A DNA stretch of 64,000 nt, from the NCBI RefSeq assembly GCF_025264625.1, contig NZ_CP093313.1:4836001-4900000 (forward strand), written 5' to 3'. Of this stretch, positions 28,611-38,003 are shown in pieces. The notes beneath the pieces are model-generated. The model ran no database searches, was not told the DNA's origin, and saw only the letters and a program-made list of their open reading frames with translations. The position numbers were made by a program, and so were the translations under genes. The stretch comes from Occallatibacter riparius. Its GTDB lineage: Bacteria > Acidobacteriota > Terriglobia > Terriglobales > Acidobacteriaceae. Every line of letters starts with the position of its first letter. Position 1 is the first letter of the stretch.

Positions 28611-28650
28611 GCATAATGAGTATCGAGAAGTTTCATGATTCTTAGTATGC
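28611..28650. promoter_or_regulatory. Long inverted repeat, candidate LysR-type binding site
   Basis: Arm GCATAATGAGTATC at 28611-28624 and arm GATTCTTAGTATGC at 28637-28650 are inverted copies (11 of 14 positions pair) separated by 12 bases. The pair sits between the divergent LysR gene and pump 2 operon. LysR regulators bind dyads of this kind, so it is the best candidate for the recognition site. Confidence 0.6.
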
Positions 28651-28749
28651 ACAAGTGGAATCTATCATTTCGTACCCCGACTGCCGCACCTCAGGTAACG
28701 GGCAAGGCCGCTTCCGGCGTACGGCCATCGCCAAGCGAGGAAAAAGCAC

Positions 28750-31700
28750 ATGTGGATTGTCAGACTAGCCCTTAACCGGCCTTACACGTTCATCGTGCTG
28801 GCTCTGCTCATTGTTCTGGTGAGCCCCGCCGCCATACTCCGCACTCCGACCGACATCTTCCCCAACATTGACATCCCGGTGATCGCGGTGGCCTGGGCCT
28901 ATACCGGACTGGATCCGGAGGATATCGAGACCCGCCTGACCACGCCATACGAGAAGGCTCTCACGACGTTGGTCGACAATATCCAGCACATCGAGTCGAC
29001 CAGCTATAACGGCGCCTCCGTGGTGAAGATCTATCTGCAGCCGGGAACCAGTCTCGACACGGCGAATGCGCAGGTTGTTGCGGTAGGCCAATACTCGCTG
29101 CGCAACCTGCCACCGGGTATCCAGCCGCCCGAGATCATCAATTTCAGCGCATCCAGCGTTCCCATCCTGCAGCTTGGGCTTTCGGGAAAAGGGATGTCGG
29201 AACAGGCTCTGAACGACGAAGGATTCAACTTCCTTCGTCCCCAGTTGATTACTGTTCCGGGCGCGGTGATCCCTTATCCCTATGGCGGCAAGCAGCGGCA
29301 GGTAATGATCGGCTTGGATCAGAGCCGTATGGAGGCCAAGGGGATTTCGCCCACGGATGTGCTGAACGCCGTCAATGCCCAGAATCTGATTCTGCCGACG
29401 GGGACGGCGAAGATCGCCGAGAACGAACTGGACGTTCGGATGAACGTGGCTCCACGCACCATCGAAGCGCTAAATAACATTCCCATCCGGCAGATCGGCA
29501 ACACCACCATCTACCTCCGCGATGTGGCTCGCGTCAGCGATGGGTTCGCGGTGCAGACCAACGTTGTCCGTCAGGATGGCCATCGCGGTGTACTCGTGTC
29601 GATACTCAAGTCAGGGAAGTCATCGACCTTGAGCGTGGTGTCCGATATCAAGCGCCTGCTGCCTCATGCGGCAGCGGTTTTGCCCCCGGAAATGAAGATT
29701 ACCCCGCTCGCGGATCAATCGCTGTTTGTCCGCAGCGCGATTTCCGGAGTCATTCGCGAAGGGGCGATCGCAGGAGCATTGACCGGGTTGATGATCTTGC
29801 TCTTCATCGGCAGTTGGAGAAGCACACTCATCATTGCCATTTCAATTCCACTGTCGGTTCTCACATCCATACTTGCCCTAAGCGTACTCGGGGAAACCAT
29901 CAACATCATGACGCTTGGGGGCTTGGCCCTCGCCGTCGGGATTCTGGTCGACGATGCCACCGTCGTGATCGAGAACATCAACCGCATTCTCGAAGAAGAG
30001 GACGAAACGGACATCAGGCAGGCGATTCTTGATGGGTCGCAGCAGGTGGCGATCCCCGCGCTGGTATCCACGCTCTGCATTTGTATCGTCTTCATGCCAC
30101 TGTTCCTCCTCAGCGGTGTGGCGCGATTCCTCTTCGTTCCGCTCGCGGAAGCGGTGGTGTTCGCCATGCTTGCTTCCTATTTCTTCTCTCGAACGCTGGT
30201 GCCGACTCTGGCGATGTACATGCTCAAGCTGAACGAAGGCCGCGAGGCGTCGCGGAATCCATTCGTCCTGCTTCAGAGGACATTCGAGCGGGGCTTTGCG
30301 AGAGTTCGAAGCGCGCATGAGCGACTGCTGGGGTGGTTCGTGAGGCACCGCAGATTCTTCGTACCTGCGTGTCTCGCGCTCTGCACGTGCACGTTCCTTC
30401 TCGCACCCTGGCTCGGAGAAGACTTTTTTCCCGATACCGATAGCGGTCAATTCGCACTCCACATTCGTGCCAAGACGGGGACCAGGATTGATGACTCGGC
30501 GCAGCTTGCCGACCTGATAGAGGCTTCTATTCGGAAGGAAATACCGCCGCAGGAAGTCGACAGCATCCTCGATAACATCGGTTTGCCTTATAGCCCGTAT
30601 AACACGATGCATTCTACTTCCGGTGTGATTGGCGCCGGCGACGCCGATGTGCTTGTGACGTTGCGGCGCCACCACCACCCCACGTCGCAATACGTTCGAT
30701 CGCTTCGCCAGCAGCTTCCGCGGGAATTTCCAGGAGCGACGTTCTACTTTCCTCCTGCGGATATCGTGGCGCAGATTCTCAATTTCGGCATTCCGGCGCC
30801 GATCGACGTTCAGGTCGAAGGGAACAATCTTCAGGCCGATCACGGTCTCGCCGAGAAGATCATGGCCGACCTGCGCAAGGTGGCCGGCTTGACCGACCTC
30901 CACATTCAACAGCCCCTTGACTATCCCACCCTCGAAATCAACGTAGACAGGACTAAGGCATTGCAGGCGGGTTACCAGGAACGAGATATCGCGTCGAGCG
31001 TGCTGAATTCTTTAACCGGCAGTTTCCAGACCACCCCCAACTTCTTCGTCAACTGGAAGAACGGAGTGACCTACAACCTCGTTGCGCAGACCCCGCAATA
31101 CCGGATCCAGTCATTCAAGGACCTTCAAAATATCCCCATCTCCGCAAGCGGCAAGGCCACCCCTGAGATTCTTGCCGACGTTGCCTCGATCACGCGGGGC
31201 AGTGAGGTCGCCGTCATCTCTCACTACAACCTGCGCCGCGTGATCGACATCTATGGCGCGCCACAGGGCCGCGACCTCGCCGCAGTGAACAGCGACGTCC
31301 AGCAGGTCGTCGCTAAGTATCGCAAGGCGTTGCCTCGAGGAACCTTTATCACTATCCGCGGCCAGGTCGAGACCATGCGTGAATCGTACACCGGCTTGGT
31401 TGCGGGGCTGGGATTTGCCATCGTATTGGTCTACCTGCTCATCGTGGTGAACTTCCAATCGTGGTTGGACCCCTTCATTATCATCACGGCAATTCCTGCA
31501 GCCATGGCGGGCATCGTTCTCATGCTCTTCTTCACGCACACCCATTTGAGCGTCCCGGCGCTCATGGGAGCACTGATGTGCGTAGGGGTTGCTACTGCCA
31601 ACAGCATTCTAGTCGTCTCTTTCGCCAAGGATAGGCTCGTGGTCCACGGCGATGGTGCAAGGGCCGCGCTTGAGGCCGGCGCCACCCGGTTCAGACCCGT

Positions 31701-31932
31701 CATCATGACGGCACTCGCCATGATCATCGGTATGGTCCCCATGGCGCTGGGTCTCGGCGATGGCGGCGAGCAGAACGCACCCCTGGGGCGAGCCGTGATT
31801 GGCGGCCTCTTGTGCGCCACGGCGGCGACGCTGCTCTTCGTCCCCTCGGTGTTCGCACTCTTTCATAAGGTTTCTCCCGTTGCCGCTTCTCTCGAGCAGC
31901 CAGAAGCGGACCGGGACCAACTTATCGCTTAA
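28750..31932 (+). CDS. RND efflux permease, pump 2
   Basis: 1060 residues. The N-terminus WIVRLALNRPYTFIVLALLIVLVSPAAI and the TM4 relay GILVDDATVVIENINR place it in the RND superfamily. The Lys that AcrB carries in TM10 is replaced: the aligned segment reads GVATANSILVVSFAKD. This marks a different RND subgroup from pump 1, often found with hydrophobic or metal-type adaptors lacking drug-pump annotation. ATG 28750 follows GAGGAAAAAG. It is the first gene of a permease-adaptor-channel operon, the reverse of the pump 1 order, and is divergent from the LysR gene. Confidence 0.95.
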   Translation: MWIVRLALNRPYTFIVLALLIVLVSPAAILRTPTDIFPNIDIPVIAVAWAYTGLDPEDIETRLTTPYEKALTTLVDNIQHIESTSYNGASVVKIYLQPGTSLDTANAQVVAVGQYSLRNLPPGIQPPEIINFSASSVPILQLGLSGKGMSEQALNDEGFNFLRPQLITVPGAVIPYPYGGKQRQVMIGLDQSRMEAKGISPTDVLNAVNAQNLILPTGTAKIAENELDVRMNVAPRTIEALNNIPIRQIGNTTIYLRDVARVSDGFAVQTNVVRQDGHRGVLVSILKSGKSSTLSVVSDIKRLLPHAAAVLPPEMKITPLADQSLFVRSAISGVIREGAIAGALTGLMILLFIGSWRSTLIIAISIPLSVLTSILALSVLGETINIMTLGGLALAVGILVDDATVVIENINRILEEEDETDIRQAILDGSQQVAIPALVSTLCICIVFMPLFLLSGVARFLFVPLAEAVVFAMLASYFFSRTLVPTLAMYMLKLNEGREASRNPFVLLQRTFERGFARVRSAHERLLGWFVRHRRFFVPACLALCTCTFLLAPWLGEDFFPDTDSGQFALHIRAKTGTRIDDSAQLADLIEASIRKEIPPQEVDSILDNIGLPYSPYNTMHSTSGVIGAGDADVLVTLRRHHHPTSQYVRSLRQQLPREFPGATFYFPPADIVAQILNFGIPAPIDVQVEGNNLQADHGLAEKIMADLRKVAGLTDLHIQQPLDYPTLEINVDRTKALQAGYQERDIASSVLNSLTGSFQTTPNFFVNWKNGVTYNLVAQTPQYRIQSFKDLQNIPISASGKATPEILADVASITRGSEVAVISHYNLRRVIDIYGAPQGRDLAAVNSDVQQVVAKYRKALPRGTFITIRGQVETMRESYTGLVAGLGFAIVLVYLLIVVNFQSWLDPFIIITAIPAAMAGIVLMLFFTHTHLSVPALMGALMCVGVATANSILVVSFAKDRLVVHGDGARAALEAGATRFRPVIMTALAMIIGMVPMALGLGDGGEQNAPLGRAVIGGLLCATAATLLFVPSVFALFHKVSPVAASLEQPEADRDQLIA

Positions 31933-31946
31933 GACGGAGGCCCCTC

Positions 31947-33143
31947 ATGACACCCATCGAGACAAATCAGGCACAAACTGCAACTCCCAAGCCGACATGG
32001 GCCGGCAGATGGTGGATCATCGCCCTGGGAGCAACTCTCACCCTCGGCTTTGCCTACGCGGTATTTGAGGGGATTCATTCCCGTGTCGAGGCAAAGACTG
32101 AGTTGCACCAAATGGCCATTCAGTCCGCCGTCTCTTCCGTTAACGTTGTGTTTCCAAGTGGCGGGAACCAGTCAGAAGACATCGAACTGCCAGGCAGCAC
32201 ACAGGCGTTCACCGAAACGCCAATCTATGCCCGGACCAGCGGCTATGTAAGGCACTGGTACGCCGATATTGGCGCGCGGGTCAAGCACGGCCAACTCCTG
32301 GCTGTGATCGAGACGCCCGAACTCGATCAACAGTTGCAACAGGCCATGGCAGACCTGAAGAATGCCGAAGCGAATCTGCAGATCGCCGATATCACCGCCA
32401 CGCGCTGGCAAAACCTGCTGAGGTCCGACTCGGTCTCGCACCAGGAGGCGGACCAGGCGGTCAGTGACTTCCATGCCAAGGAGGCACTGGTTGAATCGAA
32501 GCGCGCCAACGTGGACCGCCTCCAACAGCTGCAAGCATTTGAGCGCATCGTCGCGCCATTTGACGGCGTCATCACCGCGCGGAACACAGACATCGGAGCC
32601 CTGATCCAGGCCGATACCACGGCTCCGAAGGAGCTCTTTCACATTTCTGCCGTTCAGAAGTTGCGCATCTACGTTCCCATTCCCGAAATCTATGCTCCTA
32701 CGTTGAAGACCGGAGACAAGGCCGCAGTGACCTTCGACGCGTTTCCGGGCCAGCCGTTTGCGGGAGTGCTGGTACGCAATGCGAATGCAATCGACCCCAA
32801 CTCCCGGACATTGACCGTTGAAGTCGATATCGACAACTCTTCCCGGCAACTGATGCCGGGAGCCTACGCCTTCGTGCATTTCAAGGTCCCGCCCAGGAAA
32901 GGATCCGTCACCATCCCGTCGAATGCTCTGTTGTTTCGCTCGGAAGGCTTGCGCGTGGGCGTAGTCCGGAATTCGCGTGTGGTCCTCGTTCCCATCGCCA
33001 TCGGCCAGGACTATGGGGATGCGGTCGAAGTAATTTCGGGACTGGCCGCACATGATGCCGTAATCGTGAATCCTTCCGACTCGCTCACCGGCGGCGCAGA
33101 GGTTCGGGTCGAGAGCAATCCAAATGGCGGAGAGCGGAAATGA
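31947..33143 (+). CDS. RND periplasmic adaptor (HlyD/MFP family), pump 2
   Basis: 398 residues anchored by an N-terminal membrane segment (WWIIALGATLTLGFAYAVF) rather than a lipobox. Then a lipoyl half (TSGYVRHWYADIGARVKHGQLLAVIETPELD), an alpha-hairpin (LQQAMADLKNAEANLQIADITATRWQNLL to AKEALVESKRANVDRLQQLQAF), the second lipoyl half (IVAPFDGVITARNTDIGALI) and beta-barrel domain. ATG 31947 follows GGAGG at seven bases and lies 14 bases after the permease stop. Its end overlaps the channel gene by four bases. Confidence 0.95.
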   Translation: MTPIETNQAQTATPKPTWAGRWWIIALGATLTLGFAYAVFEGIHSRVEAKTELHQMAIQSAVSSVNVVFPSGGNQSEDIELPGSTQAFTETPIYARTSGYVRHWYADIGARVKHGQLLAVIETPELDQQLQQAMADLKNAEANLQIADITATRWQNLLRSDSVSHQEADQAVSDFHAKEALVESKRANVDRLQQLQAFERIVAPFDGVITARNTDIGALIQADTTAPKELFHISAVQKLRIYVPIPEIYAPTLKTGDKAAVTFDAFPGQPFAGVLVRNANAIDPNSRTLTVEVDIDNSSRQLMPGAYAFVHFKVPPRKGSVTIPSNALLFRSEGLRVGVVRNSRVVLVPIAIGQDYGDAVEVISGLAAHDAVIVNPSDSLTGGAEVRVESNPNGGERK

Positions 33144-34723
33144 AGCGTGATTGGTCTGTTGCAGTGAAAAGGTTGCGGAACATGAAAAACCCTGTCGTAC
33201 TTCGGTCGCCGCGGCGATCGAAGTATCCGCGGTTGCCTTCCTGGGCTTCTGGTAAACAACTCCCCGGGACAGGCCTCTCTCTGGGAATCGTCGGAAGCGC
33301 CGTCATTCTTTTGCTGACCGGGTGCATGGTGGGCCCGAAATACTCGAAGCCCACTGCGCCACTTGCTCCCGGCTTCAAGGAAGCCACGAATTGGAAGCAG
33401 GGTGATGGCTGGAAAATTGCCCAGCCCGACGAACCGGTGCTGTCCGGAAAATGGTGGCAGCTCTATGGCGATGCGAAGTTGAACGGGTTGGAAGAACAGG
33501 TAGATTCTGCCAACCAGACGTTGAAGATTGCAGAAGCCAACTTCCGTCAGGCGCGCGCGGCCGTCCGCTTCCAGCGCGCTGCGGAGGCACCGACGATCGG
33601 GACCTCTCCCAAGATCGAATCTCTGCGAGCTTCTGCCAACACCCCATATTTTCCCAGCAGCCAGGCGAACAATGGCTCAGGCGATTTTGTCCTGCCGGTC
33701 GATCTCACCTACGAGGTCGACCTGTGGGGGCGCGTGCGCCGCAGTGTGACGGCTGCGAAAGAGGAGATGCAGGCCGGCGGCGCGGATCTTGAAACAGCCC
33801 GTTTAAGTCTGCATGCCGAGGTCGCCATCGACTACTTTGAGGTTCGCAGCGCCGATGCGCAGGAGAAACTCCTCAATGACACCGTTGCCGCCTATAACAA
33901 AGCGCTCGAATTGACAAGAAATCGATATCAGGGCGGAGCCGCTCCCAGGTCGGATGTGGCGCAGGCCCAGACGCAACTCGACACTGCGCGCGTTCTCGCG
34001 ACAGACGTCATGGTGCAGCGCGCCCAGTACGAGCATGCTCTGGCCATCCTGATTGGGAAGCTTCCCGCCTCATTCAGCCTGCCCTCCATTCCTCTCAATG
34101 TCCAAGCGCCTCAACTGCCCCGTGTACCCGTCACTCTGCCGGCGCAGCTGCTTGAGCGGCGTCCCGATATTGCGGGGGCCGAGCGACGCATGGCAGCGGC
34201 CAACGAGCAGATTGGAATTGCTGAGGCCGCCTACTACCCGACGCTGAATCTTGCCGCAACCGCAGGTCTTGAAGGCTCGTCCCTCTTCAATTGGTTCAAC
34301 TGGCCCAGCCGCTTCTGGGCGGTTGGACCAGCGCTCTCTGAAACACTGTTCGATGCGGGAAGACGCCGCGCCACTACTGAGTCGGCGCGAGCGAATTACG
34401 ACGCAACTGTCGCCAATTACCGTCAGACCGTGCTGACCTCATTCCAGCAGGTCGAAGACAATCTTGCAGTTCTGCGGATATTATGCAGGGAACTATCAGA
34501 ACAGCACGAAGCCACTGCCTCCGCCGAGGACTCACTCCGCCTCTTTCAGAATCGCTATGCCGGAGGCGTCGATACATACCTTCAGGTTGTCACCGCACAA
34601 GCCACCGCCCTTGCCAACGAGCGCAATGACATTGAGTTGATGCGGAGGCAACTGGAAGCCAATGTGTTGCTGATCAAAGCCGTGGGTGGAGGATGGAATA
34701 CCTCGAATCTTCCTGTGTCGTGA
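33140..34723 (+). CDS. RND efflux outer-membrane factor (NodT family lipoprotein), pump 2
   Basis: 527 residues; the long N-terminal extension ends at a lipobox (LLLTGCMVGPKYSKP). The body has two outer-membrane-efflux repeats, with the signature VPVTLPAQLLERRPDIAGAERRMAAANEQIGIAEA and a following YYPTLNLAATAGLEG strand. ATG 33140 overlaps the adaptor stop (ATGA), completing a three-gene operon. A downstream Met at 33182 would shorten the extension by 14 residues and leave a more ordinary signal peptide, so the true start is uncertain. Confidence 0.93.
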   Translation: MKRDWSVAVKRLRNMKNPVVLRSPRRSKYPRLPSWASGKQLPGTGLSLGIVGSAVILLLTGCMVGPKYSKPTAPLAPGFKEATNWKQGDGWKIAQPDEPVLSGKWWQLYGDAKLNGLEEQVDSANQTLKIAEANFRQARAAVRFQRAAEAPTIGTSPKIESLRASANTPYFPSSQANNGSGDFVLPVDLTYEVDLWGRVRRSVTAAKEEMQAGGADLETARLSLHAEVAIDYFEVRSADAQEKLLNDTVAAYNKALELTRNRYQGGAAPRSDVAQAQTQLDTARVLATDVMVQRAQYEHALAILIGKLPASFSLPSIPLNVQAPQLPRVPVTLPAQLLERRPDIAGAERRMAAANEQIGIAEAAYYPTLNLAATAGLEGSSLFNWFNWPSRFWAVGPALSETLFDAGRRRATTESARANYDATVANYRQTVLTSFQQVEDNLAVLRILCRELSEQHEATASAEDSLRLFQNRYAGGVDTYLQVVTAQATALANERNDIELMRRQLEANVLLIKAVGGGWNTSNLPVS

Positions 34724-34756
34724 CCCCGTCAGGTCTAGCGCAACCCGATCGCTACT

Positions 34757-34999
34757 TTGATTTCACGGAATAGATCATGCACAGAAGTATCCGAGGAGAT
34801 TGCCGCCCGCGTCAGGGAGTCGTTTGAACGCCGGGGAGCGCGCGTACATCTCAATACCCAGGTGGTCTCCGTAGTTGATGGCCATGTAGTACTTTCGACG
34901 GGTGAGCAGTTCGACGCTCATATCATAGTTTGGGCCGCTGGAAACGGTGCCAACCCAGTTGTCGCCAGGCACACCGAGATTCATGCCGGTCGGCCCTGA
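34757..34999 (+). pseudogene. Internal fragment of an NDH-2-type NADH dehydrogenase
   Basis: The translated frame contains SEEIAARVRESFERRGARVHLNTQVVSV, then GEQFDAHIIVWAAGNGANPVVARHTEI. This is the segment between the NAD-binding Rossmann fold and the Trp/Ala-Gly motif of type II NADH:quinone oxidoreductases. Both ends are missing: no FAD-binding GxGxxG appears upstream and the sequence stops after HAGRP. It sits just after the pump 2 operon. A dead remnant is the simplest reading. Confidence 0.7.
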
Positions 35000-35230
35000 A
35001 ATGAGCTTGCTTTTTCCTCAGATTGAATGTTCGATCATTTGATCGAGAACGGGCTCCTCCGCTCAGGCGAAGACGTGAAGCGCCGTTGTCTCTAAGGTTC
35101 CTTCTTAGAAGAAGCGATGGGGTGCGATTCTCTCCTCATCAGCCGCCGCCCTGCAAACTTCCCGTACACTCGAGGCCGATCGTACGCAAGAAGAAGCCGC
35201 TCCAGGCCTTAGAAATTCCCCGCGGAGGAA
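35000..35230. other. Leader region of the response-regulator gene
   Basis: About 230 bases between the NDH-2 fragment and the regulator gene. It holds the ribosome-binding site GGAGGAA at 35224-35230. GATCGTACGC at 35178-35187 resembles half of the operator motif seen after 55 kb, but the other half is absent. Confidence 0.3.
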
Positions 35231-35233
35231 GTG

Positions 35234-35869
35234 TTGGCTGACAAGTTGATCAGAATCCTGGTTGTTGAGGATCACCACGTCGTTCGCAAAAGCCTGGTCA
35301 CTCTCCTGGAGACCGTCGCAGGCTTCGAGGTTGTAGGTGAAGCTGGAGATGGCGTCGAAGCAATTAACCAATTCCATCTTTGCCAACCGGATGTGACGTT
35401 GATCGACTTGCGATTGCCTGGGATATCGGGTGCGGAAGTGGTCAGGAGCATTCGCAGTGAAGCCAAGCATGCTCGCTTCATCGTGTTGACCACCTATGAC
35501 GGTGAAGACGACGTCTACCGCGCACTGCGATCCGGTGCACAGAGTTATCTTCTCAAGGGCATTACGAGAGACGAACTCATTGCGGCAATTCATTTGGTCA
35601 ACGAAGGCCGATCTCATGTTCCGCCTGAGATATTTGCAAAACTGGCCAGGCGATTGGAATGGGAGGAGTTCACTCCTCGGGAATCGGAGGTTCTGGAACA
35701 TATAGTCCAGGGCCGGTCAAACAAACAGATTGCTCAGTCGCTCGGCGTTTCCGAAGCCACGATCAAAGCGCATATCAACAGCCTGCTTAGCAAGCTGGGC
35801 GTATCAGATCGCACGCAGGCAGCGATGACCGCCATTCAGCGCGGCCTCGTTACTCTGGACTTCTCGTAG
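35234..35869 (+). CDS. NarL/FixJ-family response regulator
   Basis: 211 residues. Receiver domain: ILVVEDHHVVRKSLVTLLE (acidic pair), TLIDLRLPGISG (phospho-Asp), VLTTYDGEDD (switch Thr) and YLLKGITRDEL (Lys). The C-terminal LuxR-type helix-turn-helix is FTPRESEVLEHIVQGRSNKQIAQSLGVSEATIKAHINSLLSKLGVSDRTQA. The start may be GTG 35231 or TTG 35234; I prefer TTG 35234, which leaves a better gap to GGAGGA. No histidine kinase lies nearby. It is directly upstream of, and on the same strand as, the CRTAC1-cytochrome cluster and may control it. Confidence 0.95.
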   Translation: MADKLIRILVVEDHHVVRKSLVTLLETVAGFEVVGEAGDGVEAINQFHLCQPDVTLIDLRLPGISGAEVVRSIRSEAKHARFIVLTTYDGEDDVYRALRSGAQSYLLKGITRDELIAAIHLVNEGRSHVPPEIFAKLARRLEWEEFTPRESEVLEHIVQGRSNKQIAQSLGVSEATIKAHINSLLSKLGVSDRTQAAMTAIQRGLVTLDFS

Positions 35870-36043
35870 GAACTACACGGGGGATCCGGAGGATGACCCT
35901 CCCTGTCGAGATATCAGATTCCTCTTCAGGCAGGCCTCCATCGAATGGCTAATTTCCAGCTTCGACCTTGGGAGGGAGACAGGGACGCTTCCTATCTAGA
36001 GAATTCTTTGACGAGCCCCTTTTCTTCTCCTGAGGTCACAAGT

Positions 36044-37966
36044 TTGAGATCTTCACGGTTTTTCGAGCGCCTCCCCCTCGTTTTCGCTCCTTGCATCCTG
36101 AGTGCGTGCCTGTCCGCCGCCCAGTCCGCGACCACCCCATCGCAGCCGCCGCTCTACGGTGGCAAGGGGCCTGCAGCTCAAACCGGTTCTTCGACTGCAG
36201 GCGTATTTGCACCCGTGCTTGACTCGGAGCAGCGCCCCATCACTGCTGGAGGCTTCGTCAAATCCGGCCCAATCATCTACCAGGACATCTCAGAGAAGGC
36301 TGGCCTGACCACGTGGAAGCACAAGATGGGCACACCGCAGAAGCCATACATCCTTGAGACGATCGGCTCCGGGGTGGCGCTGCTCGACTATGACCTTGAC
36401 GGCTGGCTCGACATATATCTCGTGAACGGCTCCACGAAGGAAGGACTGGACGGAAGCGCCGAGCCGCCGCATGCAGTCCTCTTTCATAACAATCACGACG
36501 GCACATTTACAAATGTCACAGCCAAGGCAGGAGTGAGCAACGACCGGTGGGGATTCGGCGTCGCAGTTGGCGACTACGACAATGACGGCTGGCCCGATCT
36601 CTATGTCGGGAACTACGGCAAAAACCGCCTTTATCACAACAATCATGACGGCACGTTCACAGATATCGCGGAGACAGCGGGCGTAACGCTCGGCAACTGG
36701 TCGACCGGGCCCAGTTTCGGTGATTACGACGGCGATGGCCTGCTCGACATCTTTGTCCCTGGTTACATCCACTGGGACATGGACCACCTGCCGCTCTCCG
36801 GCAATAAGGAGGTCGGATTCGCGAACTGCTCGTTCCGCGGCGCGGCAACCATGTGCGGCCCACGCGGCCTGCCGGGCGAACCGGATCATCTGTTCCACAA
36901 CAACGGAAACGGGACGTTCACCGATGTGAGCGTGAAAACCGGCGTGAACGATAAGAGTCACTACTACGGCTTTTCATCCACATTTGTCGACATTGACGAC
37001 GACGGCAAGCTTGACCTGATCGTTACTGACGATTCTTCACCTAACTACCTGTATCTGAACAAGGGCGACGGTACATTCCAGGACGCGAGCTTCTACTCCG
37101 GCTTTGCGCTGAACCAGGACGCGCGCGAAACCGCGTCCATGGGCCTGGCCGTGGGCGACTACGCGAACAACGGACATCTCGACCTGTATACAACGACCTT
37201 TTCAGATGACTACAAGACCCTCTATCGAAATGATGGCGACGCGAACTTTGTCGATATCACACCGCAGATGGGGATCGCCGAACCGACCTACCCATTCCTT
37301 AGCTGGGGAACGCAATTCTTCGACTACGACAATGACGGCTGGAAGGATCTGATGTTTGTCAGCGGTCATGTGTATCCGCAGGTGGATCAGCACAACTGGG
37401 GCACCTCCTTCGCCGAGCGTCCCCTGCTGTTCCACAACCTGGTTCACGGGAAGAAGTTCGAGGTAATGCCGGCGGTTGAAGGAACCGGACTTGCCGATGT
37501 GCTCCCGGCCCGCGGCGCGGCATTTGGCGACCTCTTCAACGATGGCAAAATCGACGTCGTCATCAACTGCCTCGATCACACACCTGTTCTGCTCAGAAAT
37601 GTGAACGCCGACAAGAATCACTGGGTCGGATTGCAACTGATCGGTGGCCCCAAGAGCCCGCGGGACGCGGTAGGTTCCACGGTATACCTCACGGCAGGAG
37701 GCCAGCGGCAGCGCGGAGACGTGATGAGCGGCGGCAGCTTTGAATCCTCAAACGACTTTCGGGTGCATTTCGGGCTAGGTGACACCGCGGCCATCGATAA
37801 GGTCGAAATTCACTGGCCTGACGGCAAGAAAGAGACAATACAGGTCCCCGGGATCGACCGCTATTTCGCGATCGAGGAAGGCAGGGGAATCGTTCCCAGT
37901 GTGTATGACGGCATCGCGGCCGATCATGCCTCTGCGAAAGGCAACACGGCGTACGGCGGCCGCTGA
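36044..37966 (+). CDS. CRTAC1-family protein (FG-GAP repeats plus ASPIC/UnbV domain)
   Basis: About 640 residues. After a signal peptide (FFERLPLVFAPCILSACLSAAQS) the protein has about seven FG-GAP/VCBS calcium loops (DYDLDGWLD, DYDNDGWPD, DYDGDGLLD, DIDDDGKLD, DYANNGHLD, DYDNDGWKD, DLFNDGKID) that predict a beta-propeller. It ends in the ASPIC/UnbV domain (GSTVYLTAGGQRQRGDVMSGGSFESSNDFRVHFGLG, then KVEIHWPDGKKETI). I favour TTG 36044 with TGAGG eight bases before it because it gives a normal signal peptide; ATG 35945 would prepend 33 residues. Secreted; the function of the family is not established. Confidence 0.92.
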   Translation: MRSSRFFERLPLVFAPCILSACLSAAQSATTPSQPPLYGGKGPAAQTGSSTAGVFAPVLDSEQRPITAGGFVKSGPIIYQDISEKAGLTTWKHKMGTPQKPYILETIGSGVALLDYDLDGWLDIYLVNGSTKEGLDGSAEPPHAVLFHNNHDGTFTNVTAKAGVSNDRWGFGVAVGDYDNDGWPDLYVGNYGKNRLYHNNHDGTFTDIAETAGVTLGNWSTGPSFGDYDGDGLLDIFVPGYIHWDMDHLPLSGNKEVGFANCSFRGAATMCGPRGLPGEPDHLFHNNGNGTFTDVSVKTGVNDKSHYYGFSSTFVDIDDDGKLDLIVTDDSSPNYLYLNKGDGTFQDASFYSGFALNQDARETASMGLAVGDYANNGHLDLYTTTFSDDYKTLYRNDGDANFVDITPQMGIAEPTYPFLSWGTQFFDYDNDGWKDLMFVSGHVYPQVDQHNWGTSFAERPLLFHNLVHGKKFEVMPAVEGTGLADVLPARGAAFGDLFNDGKIDVVINCLDHTPVLLRNVNADKNHWVGLQLIGGPKSPRDAVGSTVYLTAGGQRQRGDVMSGGSFESSNDFRVHFGLGDTAAIDKVEIHWPDGKKETIQVPGIDRYFAIEEGRGIVPSVYDGIAADHASAKGNTAYGGR

Positions 37967-38003
37967 ACTCAATCGCCATGCCTGAACGAGGAGGACACAA
38001 ACG

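Noticed and set aside
35178..35187. GATCGTACGC near the response-regulator gene as a fifth operator
   Set aside because: Only the right half matches AGAGTAC-N4-GTACGCT; the left half is absent.
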